Below, piece by piece: positions 6,266 to 14,614 of a DNA stretch of 15,162 nt (position 1 is the stretch's first letter; every line of letters starts with the position of its first letter). Position numbers and translations under genes: made by a program. Origin of the DNA: Allomuricauda sp. (GTDB taxonomy: Bacteria > Bacteroidota > Bacteroidia > Flavobacteriales > Flavobacteriaceae); assembly GCA_028289745.1 (NCBI GenBank), contig JANQOD010000402.1, positions 1 to 15,162 on the forward strand. The letters are read 5' to 3'. The notes under the pieces were generated by a model. That model saw only the letters and a program-made list of their open reading frames with translations, had not been told where the DNA came from and did not search any database.

Positions 6266-8230
6266 ATGAGAATACATTACCACATATTGACTTTGTTGTT
6301 ATTGCCTCTTCTCTTTTTTGGCAATATGGCTTTTGCCCAAATTGAAGATACGGTCAATGATAGGTTACAAGAATTTCAACAATTTGCTTCACCCAAAGAA
6401 AAATTTGATTTCTTTTTTGCGAGCCCTTATCGCTACACTGAAAATTCGGCCTACGATTGGTTAGAGACCACGAATGTTTATCTGAACAGTGCCCAAAGAA
6501 CCAATGATACATTAGCTGTTAGGCTGTACAAAGTGATACAGAGCCAACTCTACAACGACCTTGGCGATTATGACAAAAGTGTGGCAACGGTCAAAGATCT
6601 CCATGACGAGATCGAAAACTTAGATGTTGAAACAAAGAGAATGACATTGAACATTCTCGACAATAACTATGGCAAGCTACAGCTATACGACAAGCAGATT
6701 GAAATACGCAAGCAGAAAAGGGAAGCAGGTTTTACGGAGAACATTACCTTTTACGATATCTATGCCAACATTGGCCTTAACCGTGAGGCAATGAATAGGT
6801 ATATCATGGAGGTCAAACCTACCATAGCCGACAATGAATCGTTCAAATTGGCGAAGTTCTACAACCAAGTGGGTGATTTTCTACGAAAAGACAATTCTGC
6901 CCGCACGGCAATAAACGAGTATAAAAAGGCCATGGGTTATTTAGAGGTGTTTATAAATGATACCGCCCAACAGAAAACAGAGCAAGAGTTAATCGAAAGT
7001 GACCTATTGAAGGCTGAAATAGAAGGTAATATTGGCAAATGCCATGTAATGTTGAAAGAATTTGGTGAAGGGGTGCCGCTACTTGAAAGCAGTATTACCG
7101 AACTAAAAGATTTCATGGAAAGTGACAAAAAGGAAGAACTGGTCAAAAATAGCCTGTACCTCGCTGAGGCCTATTTGAATCTAGAGGAGTACTCTAAGGC
7201 CAAAGCACATCTTGATGTAGATATAGACGACACCTCAATCGACTATGAGATGAAAAAAAACAGGTTGCTGGCCACATATAACGATAGAACCGAGAATTTT
7301 GCCAATGCCACTAGATACTATAAAAGAAACCAACGCCTTAGGGATTCACTACAAGAAAACGAGTCTTCGATATTGAAACAACAACTGGTCGCAATAGTGG
7401 CCAATGAAGAAATTGAGAACTCGCAACGAATGATCGAAGAGCAGAAATCTGCCAATGAGCAGATTCGCAGTGAGATACAAGCAAAAGATGAGCGCATCAA
7501 TTTGGTTTTTATTTCTCTGGTTTTCACTCTTTTGGGTTTTGCCGGTCTGGTCTATGCCTATCTGAAAAGTATCAAGAACCAACGATTGATCGCACAACAG
7601 AAACATATCATAGAGAACTCTTTGATAGAGAAAGATTCACTGTTGAAAGAAATACACCATAGGGTCAAGAACAACCTTCAAATGGTATCAAGCTTATTGA
7701 GCCTACAGACCAAGAATACCCGAAGCAAGGCCGCCATCGAAGCATTGGAAGAAGGCAAGAGCAGGGTAAAGGCCATGGCGTTGATACACCAAAAATTGTA
7801 TCAGAACGATGATCTTTCGGTCATTGAGATGCAGGGCTATATTGAAAGTCTCATCAACAGTGTACAGTCGGTCTATAAAAAAGGAGGTCACAATATCAGC
7901 ATTACCATTGATGCAGAGGGCACCGAATTGGATATCGATCGTGCTATTCCGTTTGGATTGATTCTCAATGAGTTGGTGTCAAATTCGTTTAAGTATGCTT
8001 TTCCTGAGAGCGATGAGAATGGCAAGATTTATATACACCTGCGAAAAAATGGCGATCAAGGTTATTTTGAATATACCGACAACGGGGTTGGCTTGCCAGA
8101 TGACACAGACGAGCGGGCGAACTCATCGATGGGCATTCGATTGATGAACCGATTGGTCAACCAGTTACAATCAAAACTCAATATTGACAAGACCAACGAG
8201 GGTGTTCGTTTTTGGTTCAATTTCAACTAG
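6266..8230 (+). CDS. TPR-containing sensor histidine kinase, HisKA_2 type
   Basis: This is a 654-residue membrane kinase. Residues 1-25 are a signal peptide (MRIHYHILTLLLLPLLFFGN, ending AFAQ). Residues 30-375 are a helical repeat region of TPR-like pairs (for example NEYKKAMGYLEVF and LYLAEAYLNLEEYSKAKAHL), expected to lie in the periplasm. A coiled coil at about 380-408 leads into one membrane helix at 411-434. The cytoplasmic part has the HisKA_2 dimerisation domain with EIHHRVKNNLQMVSSLLSLQ (phospho-acceptor probably H465). The HATPase domain follows with the N box LNELVSNSFKYAF (N568), DNGVGLP (D605) and SMGIRLMNRLV. All catalytic boxes are present. The ATG at 6266 gives a clean signal peptide. 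The likely partner is the LytTR regulator upstream. The signal sensed is unknown; TPR domains suggest a protein or peptide partner. Confidence 0.93.
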   Translation: MRIHYHILTLLLLPLLFFGNMAFAQIEDTVNDRLQEFQQFASPKEKFDFFFASPYRYTENSAYDWLETTNVYLNSAQRTNDTLAVRLYKVIQSQLYNDLGDYDKSVATVKDLHDEIENLDVETKRMTLNILDNNYGKLQLYDKQIEIRKQKREAGFTENITFYDIYANIGLNREAMNRYIMEVKPTIADNESFKLAKFYNQVGDFLRKDNSARTAINEYKKAMGYLEVFINDTAQQKTEQELIESDLLKAEIEGNIGKCHVMLKEFGEGVPLLESSITELKDFMESDKKEELVKNSLYLAEAYLNLEEYSKAKAHLDVDIDDTSIDYEMKKNRLLATYNDRTENFANATRYYKRNQRLRDSLQENESSILKQQLVAIVANEEIENSQRMIEEQKSANEQIRSEIQAKDERINLVFISLVFTLLGFAGLVYAYLKSIKNQRLIAQQKHIIENSLIEKDSLLKEIHHRVKNNLQMVSSLLSLQTKNTRSKAAIEALEEGKSRVKAMALIHQKLYQNDDLSVIEMQGYIESLINSVQSVYKKGGHNISITIDAEGTELDIDRAIPFGLILNELVSNSFKYAFPESDENGKIYIHLRKNGDQGYFEYTDNGVGLPDDTDERANSSMGIRLMNRLVNQLQSKLNIDKTNEGVRFWFNFN

Positions 8231-8317
8231 ATCGCTTCTCTTGACTTTTCAACCAAGACACTTCCTATTTTTAGTGGTACTCCCATAGGGTATTTCTGGC
8301 GATAGCCCACATACGTA

Positions 8318-8349
8318 TTGTTCGGCGACACAAAATATACTTAAATTTG
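8318..8349 (+). promoter_or_regulatory. Predicted promoter of menC
   Basis: TTG at 8318-8320 and TAAATTTG at 8342-8349 are separated by 21 bases, a good fit to the Bacteroidota -33/-7 promoter. The menC ATG begins only eight bases after the -7 element, so the transcript would have almost no leader. This is the best promoter match in the window and would drive menC, the CPBP gene and menE. Confidence 0.6.
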
Positions 8350-8357
8350 AGTGTAAT

Positions 8358-9410
8358 ATGTGGGCCAGTTATAGAAAGCATCTACTGAAATTCAAAAGAC
8401 CGAGCGGTACCTCACGTGGCATCTTGCATGAAAAGGAAACATGGTTTTTGATAGTTTCAGAGAATGATAAACACGGAATAGGCGAGTGTGGTATGCTACG
8501 TGGCCTGAGCATCGATGATGTGCCCGATTACGAAGAGAAACTAAAATGGACATGCGAAAATATCCATTTGGGCAAGGAAGTACTATGTAATGAATTAAGA
8601 GGGTATCCCTCGATACAATTTGGATTGGAGCAAGCTTTTCTTTCCTTGAAATCTGCAGACCCGTTTGAACTTTTTCCTTCAGATTTCACTAAAAAAGCAA
8701 CACCGATACCCATTAATGGCCTCATTTGGATGGGTGATAAAAACTTTATGCTCGAACAAATCAAGAATAAACTCGATAGTGGGTTTGATTGTCTCAAGAT
8801 GAAGATAGGGGCCATTGACTTTGACACTGAATTGCAAATACTGGCCACTATTCGTAGAAATTTTTCAAAGCATGATGTCGAACTGCGTGTTGATGCGAAT
8901 GGTGCGTTTACCGCCCAAGAAGCGGATCATAAACTGAACCTTTTGGCGAAATATGAACTGCATTCCATTGAGCAGCCCATAAAACCTGGCAACTATGCCG
9001 CCATGCAACGACTTTGCCGCCATTCACCCGTACCCATTGCCCTTGATGAAGAATTGATCGGTATTGAAGTAGAAACCAAAAAAGTAGAGCTGTTACAGAA
9101 CATCAACCCCCGGTACATTATACTCAAGCCGAGTTTGATCGGAGGTTTTAAAAGCAGTATCGAATGGATCGGGAATGCCGAAAAACTCAAAATCGGGTGG
9201 TGGGTGACCAGCGCCCTAGAGAGTAATGTTGGGCTGAACGCTATTTCACAATGGACCGCTACATTGGGCAACAAAATGCCACAGGGGCTCGGTACTGGAG
9301 GTCTCTATACCAATAATTTTGAAAGTCCGCTACAAGTAGAAAGGGGCCATCTTTTTTACAGAAAAGACCTATCTTGGCAGCCAGGGTTAATTCAGAGACT
9401 ATGTACATAG
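8358..9410 (+). CDS. menC: o-Succinylbenzoate synthase MenC (enolase superfamily)
   Basis: MenC dehydrates SHCHC to o-succinylbenzoate in the cytoplasm. The 350-residue protein shows the complete muconate-lactonising subgroup active site: the K-x-K pair K147/K149 in CLKMKIG, three metal ligands D179 (LRVDANGAF), E205 (HSIEQPI) and D230 (IALDEEL), and the second catalytic lysine K257 in ILKPSLIGG. The N-terminal capping domain occupies about 1-110. Dipeptide epimerases share these residues, but the position between menA and menE makes MenC much the better call. The ATG at 8358 sits directly behind a predicted promoter. The last ten bases overlap the start of the CPBP gene, indicating an operon menC-CPBP-menE. 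Confidence 0.93.
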   Translation: MWASYRKHLLKFKRPSGTSRGILHEKETWFLIVSENDKHGIGECGMLRGLSIDDVPDYEEKLKWTCENIHLGKEVLCNELRGYPSIQFGLEQAFLSLKSADPFELFPSDFTKKATPIPINGLIWMGDKNFMLEQIKNKLDSGFDCLKMKIGAIDFDTELQILATIRRNFSKHDVELRVDANGAFTAQEADHKLNLLAKYELHSIEQPIKPGNYAAMQRLCRHSPVPIALDEELIGIEVETKKVELLQNINPRYIILKPSLIGGFKSSIEWIGNAEKLKIGWWVTSALESNVGLNAISQWTATLGNKMPQGLGTGGLYTNNFESPLQVERGHLFYRKDLSWQPGLIQRLCT

Positions 9411-10363
9411 AACAGGGGTATAGGGCCTTTCATGAAGGTTGGCGATATTTGATCGGGCTCATAATCGTTTTTTTTGGATGGCAATTCTTCGGAGGAATTC
9501 CTTTGATCGTTGCCTTGCTTTCAAAGTCAGAATCTTTGGCTTCAATAAGTGCCGATTATGGCGTCATGGCAGAAACCCTTGGGTCAAACCTGTTCTTTCT
9601 TATGATCATGTTAACCTTTGTTGCAGCAATGGTCAGTCTTTTGGTAGTGGTCAGATACTTGCATAGGCTACCGTTCAAGAACTTTATCACTTCAAGAAAA
9701 AAAGTAGACTGGAAACGTATGGCGTTCGCCTTTTTGTTATGGAGCACCATTTCGGTTTTCTTCATTTTCATCGATATTTTTCTTTTTCCGGAGAATTATC
9801 ATTTTGAGTTCAAACCGATACCATTTCTTATACTGTTGATTTTGTCAGTGGTATTTATTCCTATACAGACCAGTTTTGAAGAGATGTTCGCCCGCGGGTA
9901 TCTTATGCAGGGCATAGGATTGGTTTCTAAGAATAAATGGCTGCCTTTATTTATTTCATCAACATTGTTCGGTTTTTTGCACATTTTTAATCCAGAGGTG
10001 GATAAACTGGGTTATGGAATACTTGTTTTCTATGTGGGAACAGGTTTTTTTCTTGGTATTGCCACATTGATGGATGAAGGGTTGGAACTTCCTTTAGGTT
10101 TTCACGCTGCCAATAATCTTGTAGCGGCGTTGTTGGTGACCTCTGATTGGATGGTCTTTCAAACAGATGCCCCCTTCACAGATATATCAGAACCGGTTCT
10201 CGGTTGGGACGTCTTGATACCTGTTTTTGTGATATTTCCCATAATACTGTTGATATTTGCCAAAAAGTATCGTTGGAAGAATTGGAAAGAAAAACTATTT
10301 GGCAGGGTTTTAACCAAAGAAGAATTTGCAACTTTGCAGCATGAAGATGTACACGTGGCGTGA
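9401..10363 (+). CDS. CPBP family intramembrane glutamic protease
   Basis: This is a 320-residue integral membrane protein with about eight hydrophobic helices, of the CPBP/Abi family related to the eukaryotic CAAX protease Rce1. The diagnostic motifs are present in order: FEEMFARGYLMQG with E160-E161 and R165, FGFLHIFNP with H194, and GFHAANN with H235 and N239. The metal-independent glutamate/histidine site therefore looks complete. The natural substrate is unknown. The frame opens back to a TTG at 9374, deeper inside menC; I prefer the ATG at 9401, which overlaps the end of menC by ten bases and gives MYIEQGYRAFHEGWR as N-terminus. Its 3' end overlaps menE by 23 bases. Such tight packing implies coupled translation and stable association with menaquinone synthesis, but no mechanism is evident. 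Confidence 0.9.
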   Translation: MYIEQGYRAFHEGWRYLIGLIIVFFGWQFFGGIPLIVALLSKSESLASISADYGVMAETLGSNLFFLMIMLTFVAAMVSLLVVVRYLHRLPFKNFITSRKKVDWKRMAFAFLLWSTISVFFIFIDIFLFPENYHFEFKPIPFLILLILSVVFIPIQTSFEEMFARGYLMQGIGLVSKNKWLPLFISSTLFGFLHIFNPEVDKLGYGILVFYVGTGFFLGIATLMDEGLELPLGFHAANNLVAALLVTSDWMVFQTDAPFTDISEPVLGWDVLIPVFVIFPIILLIFAKKYRWKNWKEKLFGRVLTKEEFATLQHEDVHVA

Positions 10364-11417
10364 TGTCCATCCCGATTTCAAATTGAATGGTACGACCTAT
10401 TCACATGAAGATTTACGTGAGGTAGGCTATAGCCTTGTAAAAGAAGGGGTTGAATTTGAACAGACCATCGGTGACTTTCTTTTGGACTGGCTTTCAGAAA
10501 AACCCACCATGGAGGTTTTTACCTCAGGGTCTACAGGAGAACCAAAACACATTCATTTGAAGAAAGAGCAAATGGTAAACTCTGCTTTGGCCACAGGCAG
10601 TTTTTTTGGCTTGGAGCCCGAACAGACCGCCCTGCACTGTCTGCCATCACGCTTCATAGCGGGCAAAATGATGTTGGTGAGATCAATAGTGCTCGGTTTG
10701 CACATGGATTATCTCGAACCCTCTTCAAGGCCGTTGCAGTTCAGTGACAAGAAATATGATTTTTGTGCAATGGTGCCCTTACAGGTCTCACGTTCTATCG
10801 AACGCTTGTACCAAATCGACAAATTGATTGTCGGTGGTGCTCCCGTGACCGGTAAGTTGAAAGAACTATTGCAAGATCGGCCTACAAAGGTTTACGAAAC
10901 CTATGGCATGACCGAGACCGTTACCCATATTGCCGTCAAAAAAATTAACGGCCACAATAGTTCTGATTTCTTTATAACCCTGCCCGATGTGACGGTTTCG
11001 AAAGATGAAAGGGATTGTTTGGTCGTCGATGCACCAAAGGTCGCTGATGAACCCGTGGTGACCAATGATTTGGTAAATATCTCATCGAAGAACGAGTTTG
11101 AATGGTTGGGTCGTCATGATAACATCATCAATTCAGGAGGGGTAAAGTTGATACCCGAACAGATAGAGGCTAAGCTGGCAGAATTATTTGACACCCGTTT
11201 TTTTGTGGCGGCTTTGCCAGATGAAAAACTGGGAGAACGTCTCATTTTGGTGATGGAAGGCGAAGGAGATGTCGATCAGATCAAAAAGCGTATGGAAGCG
11301 TCAAAAGAATTGGAGAAATATGAACAACCCAAGGAAATCTATTTTCTAATGGCGTTCTTGGAAACCGATACCCAAAAAATTCTCAGAAAAGAGAATATAG
11401 AACGGCTGTCATTATGA
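10341..11417 (+). CDS. menE: o-Succinylbenzoate-CoA ligase MenE (short form)
   Basis: MenE activates o-succinylbenzoate with ATP and CoA. The 358-residue protein carries the ANL-superfamily motifs: the phosphate loop FTSGSTGEPKHI at 60-71, the A5 motif TYGMTE at 187-192, the A7/A8 region GRHDNIINSGG with D260, and the C-terminal lysine K346 in TDTQKILRKENI. It is about 100 residues shorter than canonical MenE (about 450-490): the phosphate loop comes at residue 60 rather than around 140-190, so much of the usual N-terminal region is missing. Since all later motifs are intact, I read it as a compact functional form and not a fragment. The start is ATG at 10341, or ATG at 10347; an open TTG at 10326 is less likely. 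It overlaps the CPBP gene by 17-23 bases. Confidence 0.9.
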   Translation: MKMYTWRDVHPDFKLNGTTYSHEDLREVGYSLVKEGVEFEQTIGDFLLDWLSEKPTMEVFTSGSTGEPKHIHLKKEQMVNSALATGSFFGLEPEQTALHCLPSRFIAGKMMLVRSIVLGLHMDYLEPSSRPLQFSDKKYDFCAMVPLQVSRSIERLYQIDKLIVGGAPVTGKLKELLQDRPTKVYETYGMTETVTHIAVKKINGHNSSDFFITLPDVTVSKDERDCLVVDAPKVADEPVVTNDLVNISSKNEFEWLGRHDNIINSGGVKLIPEQIEAKLAELFDTRFFVAALPDEKLGERLILVMEGEGDVDQIKKRMEASKELEKYEQPKEIYFLMAFLETDTQKILRKENIERLSL

Positions 11418-11456
11418 ACACCGCCCATTTAGTCTTTTAACCATCACCCTAGCGCA

Positions 11457-12803
11457 ATGCGAATTAAATTACTTCTCTTACTTTTTTTCAGTTTACTTTC
11501 AGGACACTCCCAACAAATCTTGCCCGAACCACAAAGAGCTAGGGTAATCGATGAAATTCTCAATACGCGTTTTAATGATTTGCTGCCAAAGCTGATGGAC
11601 CAAACAGGAATCGACATGTGGATTTTGATTTCTAGGGAATACAATGAAGATCCGGTCTTGAAAACCATGCTACCGGCCACCTGGCTGAACGCAAGAAGAA
11701 GAACCATTTTACTGTTTTATAGAAACAAGGAAAAGAATATCATCGATAAACTGGCAGTTGCACGATATAATGTGGGTGAGAATATTGAATCGGCATGGGA
11801 CAAGGAAAAAGAACCGAACCAATGGAAACGCCTTGTGCAATTGATCGAAGAACGAGATCCAAAGAAAATAGGGCTGAACTTTTCGAAAGACCATAACATT
11901 GCCGATGGCCTTGATAAGACCGATTACGAAGAGTTCATGGAAAACCTTCCGAAGAAATTTCATTCCCGGGTCACTTCAGCCGAGCAATTGGCGGTACGGT
12001 GGATCGAGACCCGCACCGAACGTGAAATGGTCATTTACGATCAACTGGTCGATATCACCCATGCTATTATCGCCGAGGCCTTTTCAGAGAAGGTAATCAC
12101 ACCTGGTGTTACCACCACAACAGAGGTAGAATGGTGGATGCGCCAAAAGGTCACCGATCTTGGCTTGGATACTTGGTTTCACCCTACGGTCGATGTACAG
12201 CGTACCAGTGAAGAACTGGTCGGCCATCTATATTCTTTTTCGGGAAGGCCTGACAATATGGTCATCTTACCGGGTGATTTGCTGCACTGTGATTTCGGAA
12301 TTACCTATTTGAGACTTAATACAGATTGTCAAGAATTGGCCTATGTGTTGAAACCCAATGAGGTTGAAGCTCCTGTTTTTTTACAGGAAGCCTTGAAAAA
12401 AGGAAATGAGGTACAAGACTTCTTGACCGATAACATGATTGCCGGCAAAACGGGCAATGAAATTCTGGCCAAGTCTTTGGCCGATGCAAAAGCAGTGGGA
12501 TTGCGGCCAGCGATCTATACCCATCCGCTGGGGTTATATGGCCATTCAGCAGGTACCACCATCGGTATGTGGGATGCCCAGGGCGGGGTGATGAAAGATG
12601 ATGGAGAGAATTATCCCTTGAACCCCAATACGGTCTATGCCATTGAGCTGAACACTACCGTCAATATACCTGAATGGAAAAGGGACATTCGCATCATGCT
12701 TGAGGAGGCCGGTTTCTTTGGAGAAGATGGTTTTCGATACGTCAATGGCCGACAGACAAAACTGTTGTTGATCCCTAGGGCCAGACCCCATTTGGGCAAC
12801 TGA
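11457..12803 (+). CDS. Secreted M24 family metallopeptidase (Xaa-Pro peptidase-like)
   Basis: This is a 448-residue protein with a signal peptide at about 1-18 (hydrophobic LLLLLFFSLL core, then GHSQQ), an N-terminal creatinase-like domain at about 25-180 and a C-terminal pita-bread M24 domain at about 195-440. Probable dinuclear metal ligands are D279 (HCDFG), D290 (NTDCQELAY), H363 (YGHSAGTT), E397 (AIELNT) and E416/E417 near the C-terminus. The family removes N-terminal residues before proline or acts on related substrates; the exact specificity is not readable. Export to the periplasm or cell surface is unusual compared with cytoplasmic PepP. It starts 39 bases after menE, without a visible promoter, so it may be read from the menC-menE transcript, though its function appears unrelated. 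Confidence 0.88.
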   Translation: MRIKLLLLLFFSLLSGHSQQILPEPQRARVIDEILNTRFNDLLPKLMDQTGIDMWILISREYNEDPVLKTMLPATWLNARRRTILLFYRNKEKNIIDKLAVARYNVGENIESAWDKEKEPNQWKRLVQLIEERDPKKIGLNFSKDHNIADGLDKTDYEEFMENLPKKFHSRVTSAEQLAVRWIETRTEREMVIYDQLVDITHAIIAEAFSEKVITPGVTTTTEVEWWMRQKVTDLGLDTWFHPTVDVQRTSEELVGHLYSFSGRPDNMVILPGDLLHCDFGITYLRLNTDCQELAYVLKPNEVEAPVFLQEALKKGNEVQDFLTDNMIAGKTGNEILAKSLADAKAVGLRPAIYTHPLGLYGHSAGTTIGMWDAQGGVMKDDGENYPLNPNTVYAIELNTTVNIPEWKRDIRIMLEEAGFFGEDGFRYVNGRQTKLLLIPRARPHLGN

Positions 12804-12835
12804 CCAGACTGTTAATCTTTTTTAAAGTTAATCTT

Positions 12836-12852
12836 GAAAAGAAGGTCTTTTC
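12836..12852 (+). terminator. Weak AT-rich hairpin after the M24 gene
   Basis: GAAAAGA (12836-12842) and TCTTTTC (12846-12852) can form a seven-base stem with a three-base loop, followed by TTTATCTTC. It is AT-rich and lacks a clean T tract, so at best it is a weak terminator. Just upstream, GTTAATCTT occurs twice (12811-12819 and 12827-12835), 16 bases apart. Confidence 0.25.
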
Positions 12853-12880
12853 TTTATCTTCAAAGAAATGTTTGATAGCT

Positions 12881-14614
12881 ATGAAAAATGTCTTTTTAAT
12901 TTATGCATTTTCTTTGGTATTCTTCTCATTGAATGCCCAGATGTCTAAAAAAATAAGTGGCAAAGTGACCGATATGGGCACTCCGTTACCAAACGTCAAA
13001 ATAAATATCAAGGGGCAGCAAGAGAATACAAGAACAGATGAAAAGGGCAGATACATGATTCGTGCCAGTGTTGGTGATTGGGTGTTGTACACACATCCTG
13101 GAATGAAAGAAGTCAACATCTTAGTTGAAGATGTAACCTCAGTTCTAAACATAGAAATGTACGCTGACATAGTTGAGCTCGACGAGATAATTGTCGAAAA
13201 AAGAAAACCACGTACCAACAAGGAATTGGAACTTGAGTATGCGACAAACAAAAATTTGGTGAAAACCACCTATGGTATTTTAGACAAAAACAGGGTGAGT
13301 ACCCAAATGCAGATTATTGAAGGAAAAGATCTAATACCCTTCGGAACAAGTTTTCTTCAGGCACTTACATTGCAGCCCAATTTTTTTGGCCGTGTCGATA
13401 TCGTGAACGATAGAGTGTATGCCCGTAGAGGTGATAGGATACCTGCAATTTATGATCTGGACGGTATGGTGCTCACAGATGCACCCGTTCATTTAGGCAT
13501 TGATGATATCGATAGAATTGCCATACTCTCGGGTATGGGGGTAGTGGCGAAATACGGTCTTAGGGCGAATACAGGTGGCATTGTTGTGATCAATACGAAA
13601 TCTGGGAGTGGTGGTTCTGTGACAGAACCAGGAACTGATAAACCTTATGATTACGCGAAGCTGCGAAACAATATCTATAATGGGCAGGTCGATAATGCGC
13701 GTTTTGGGCAAAGTGTATCAAAACCCATAAAAGAATTGTTGTCTGCTACAACAGAAGAGAAAGCCTTGCAAACATTCAAAGACCAAATGAAACTTTATGG
13801 GAGTTCTCCCTATTACTTGATGCAGGTATCGGATATATTTTATGAAAAATGGCACAACAAAAACGAATCAGATAAGATACTCAATATGGTGAATGAGCGT
13901 TTTGCCAACAATGCTGTGGTACTAAAGGCTTTGGCGTATACTTACGAAGAACGGGGCGACCTAAATTCAGCTTTGGAGCTTTATGAAGAGATTTTTATAC
14001 TCAGGCCAAGCTACGCACAATCTTACCGAGATTTGGCCAATGCCTATGTTGAAAGAGGTGAATATAAAAAAGCCATGAACCTGTATGCAAGATACCATAC
14101 CTCTAGAAAAACGGACACCATCACTAAACTTAGTGGAATAGATTCGATGATGAGAACGGAGACCAACAACGCTATAAGAACTTGGGCGGAAAGGGTAAAC
14201 AGGAAAAATACGGATGTGGAAGAGGTTGAGCGTGATTTTTGGCCGATACGGATCGTTTTGGAGTGGAATGATTCAGAAGCAGAGTTTGATGTTCAGTTTG
14301 TGAATCCTGAAAATAGGTATTTCGTTTGGAGCCATAGCATGTTTAAGACACCTGAACGTATCAATGGCGAAAAAACAAAAGGATACTCCAGTGAACAGTT
14401 CTTGATAGACGAAAGCTTACCGGGCAAATGGGATATTAACGTAAAATACTTGGGAAACAAGGGTTTTGAACCGACTTATTTCAAAATGACGGTATACTAT
14501 GATTATGGTATGCCCTCACAAAGACAAAATTCAAAAGTGTTCAAATTGCATGAGAAGAATTTGTACAAAAAAATCCTTTCTTTCAACCAAAGTGCCCTTG
14601 CATTTACCGATTAA
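12881..14614 (+). CDS. Secreted carboxypeptidase-regulatory / TonB-plug / TPR protein without a barrel
   Basis: This is a 577-residue protein. Residues 1-20 are a signal peptide ending LNAQ. Residues 24-95 are a carboxypeptidase-regulatory-like beta fold (ISGKVTDMGTPLPNVKINI, TDEKGRYMI). Residues 138-240 resemble a TonB plug: IIEGKDLIPFGTSFLQALTL, VYARRGDRIPAIYDLDGMVL, then IDDIDRIAILSGMGVVAKYG and GGIVVINTKSG. Residues about 300-410 hold TPR repeats (LKALAYTYEERGDLNSALEL, YRDLANAYVERGEYKKAMNL). Residues 452-545 form a beta domain (IRIVLEWNDSEAEFDVQFV, PGKWDINVKYLG) reminiscent of DUF2135/YfaP. No outer-membrane barrel follows the plug, so it cannot itself be a transporter. The frame opens at TTG 12872, but the ATG at 12881 gives a normal signal peptide. 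The role is unknown; a periplasmic or surface scaffold is possible. Confidence 0.82.
   Translation: MKNVFLIYAFSLVFFSLNAQMSKKISGKVTDMGTPLPNVKINIKGQQENTRTDEKGRYMIRASVGDWVLYTHPGMKEVNILVEDVTSVLNIEMYADIVELDEIIVEKRKPRTNKELELEYATNKNLVKTTYGILDKNRVSTQMQIIEGKDLIPFGTSFLQALTLQPNFFGRVDIVNDRVYARRGDRIPAIYDLDGMVLTDAPVHLGIDDIDRIAILSGMGVVAKYGLRANTGGIVVINTKSGSGGSVTEPGTDKPYDYAKLRNNIYNGQVDNARFGQSVSKPIKELLSATTEEKALQTFKDQMKLYGSSPYYLMQVSDIFYEKWHNKNESDKILNMVNERFANNAVVLKALAYTYEERGDLNSALELYEEIFILRPSYAQSYRDLANAYVERGEYKKAMNLYARYHTSRKTDTITKLSGIDSMMRTETNNAIRTWAERVNRKNTDVEEVERDFWPIRIVLEWNDSEAEFDVQFVNPENRYFVWSHSMFKTPERINGEKTKGYSSEQFLIDESLPGKWDINVKYLGNKGFEPTYFKMTVYYDYGMPSQRQNSKVFKLHEKNLYKKILSFNQSALAFTD

Noticed and set aside
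9374..9400. Longer start of the CPBP gene at TTG 9374
   Set aside because: It would extend the overlap with menC to 37 bases with no membrane or family similarity in the added residues; the ATG at 9401 is the simpler start.
9439..9666. Alternative + strand frame inside the CPBP gene
   Set aside because: Out-of-frame shadow of a clear membrane protease; the composition is not protein-like.
12901..13269. 122-codon antisense open frame inside the plug/TPR gene
   Set aside because: It lies entirely opposite well-supported domains and its translation is serine-rich with no motif; no promoter supports it.
12881..14614. Complete SusC-like TonB-dependent receptor
   Set aside because: Only the regulatory and plug-like domains are present; the protein ends after TPR and a small beta domain without barrel strands.
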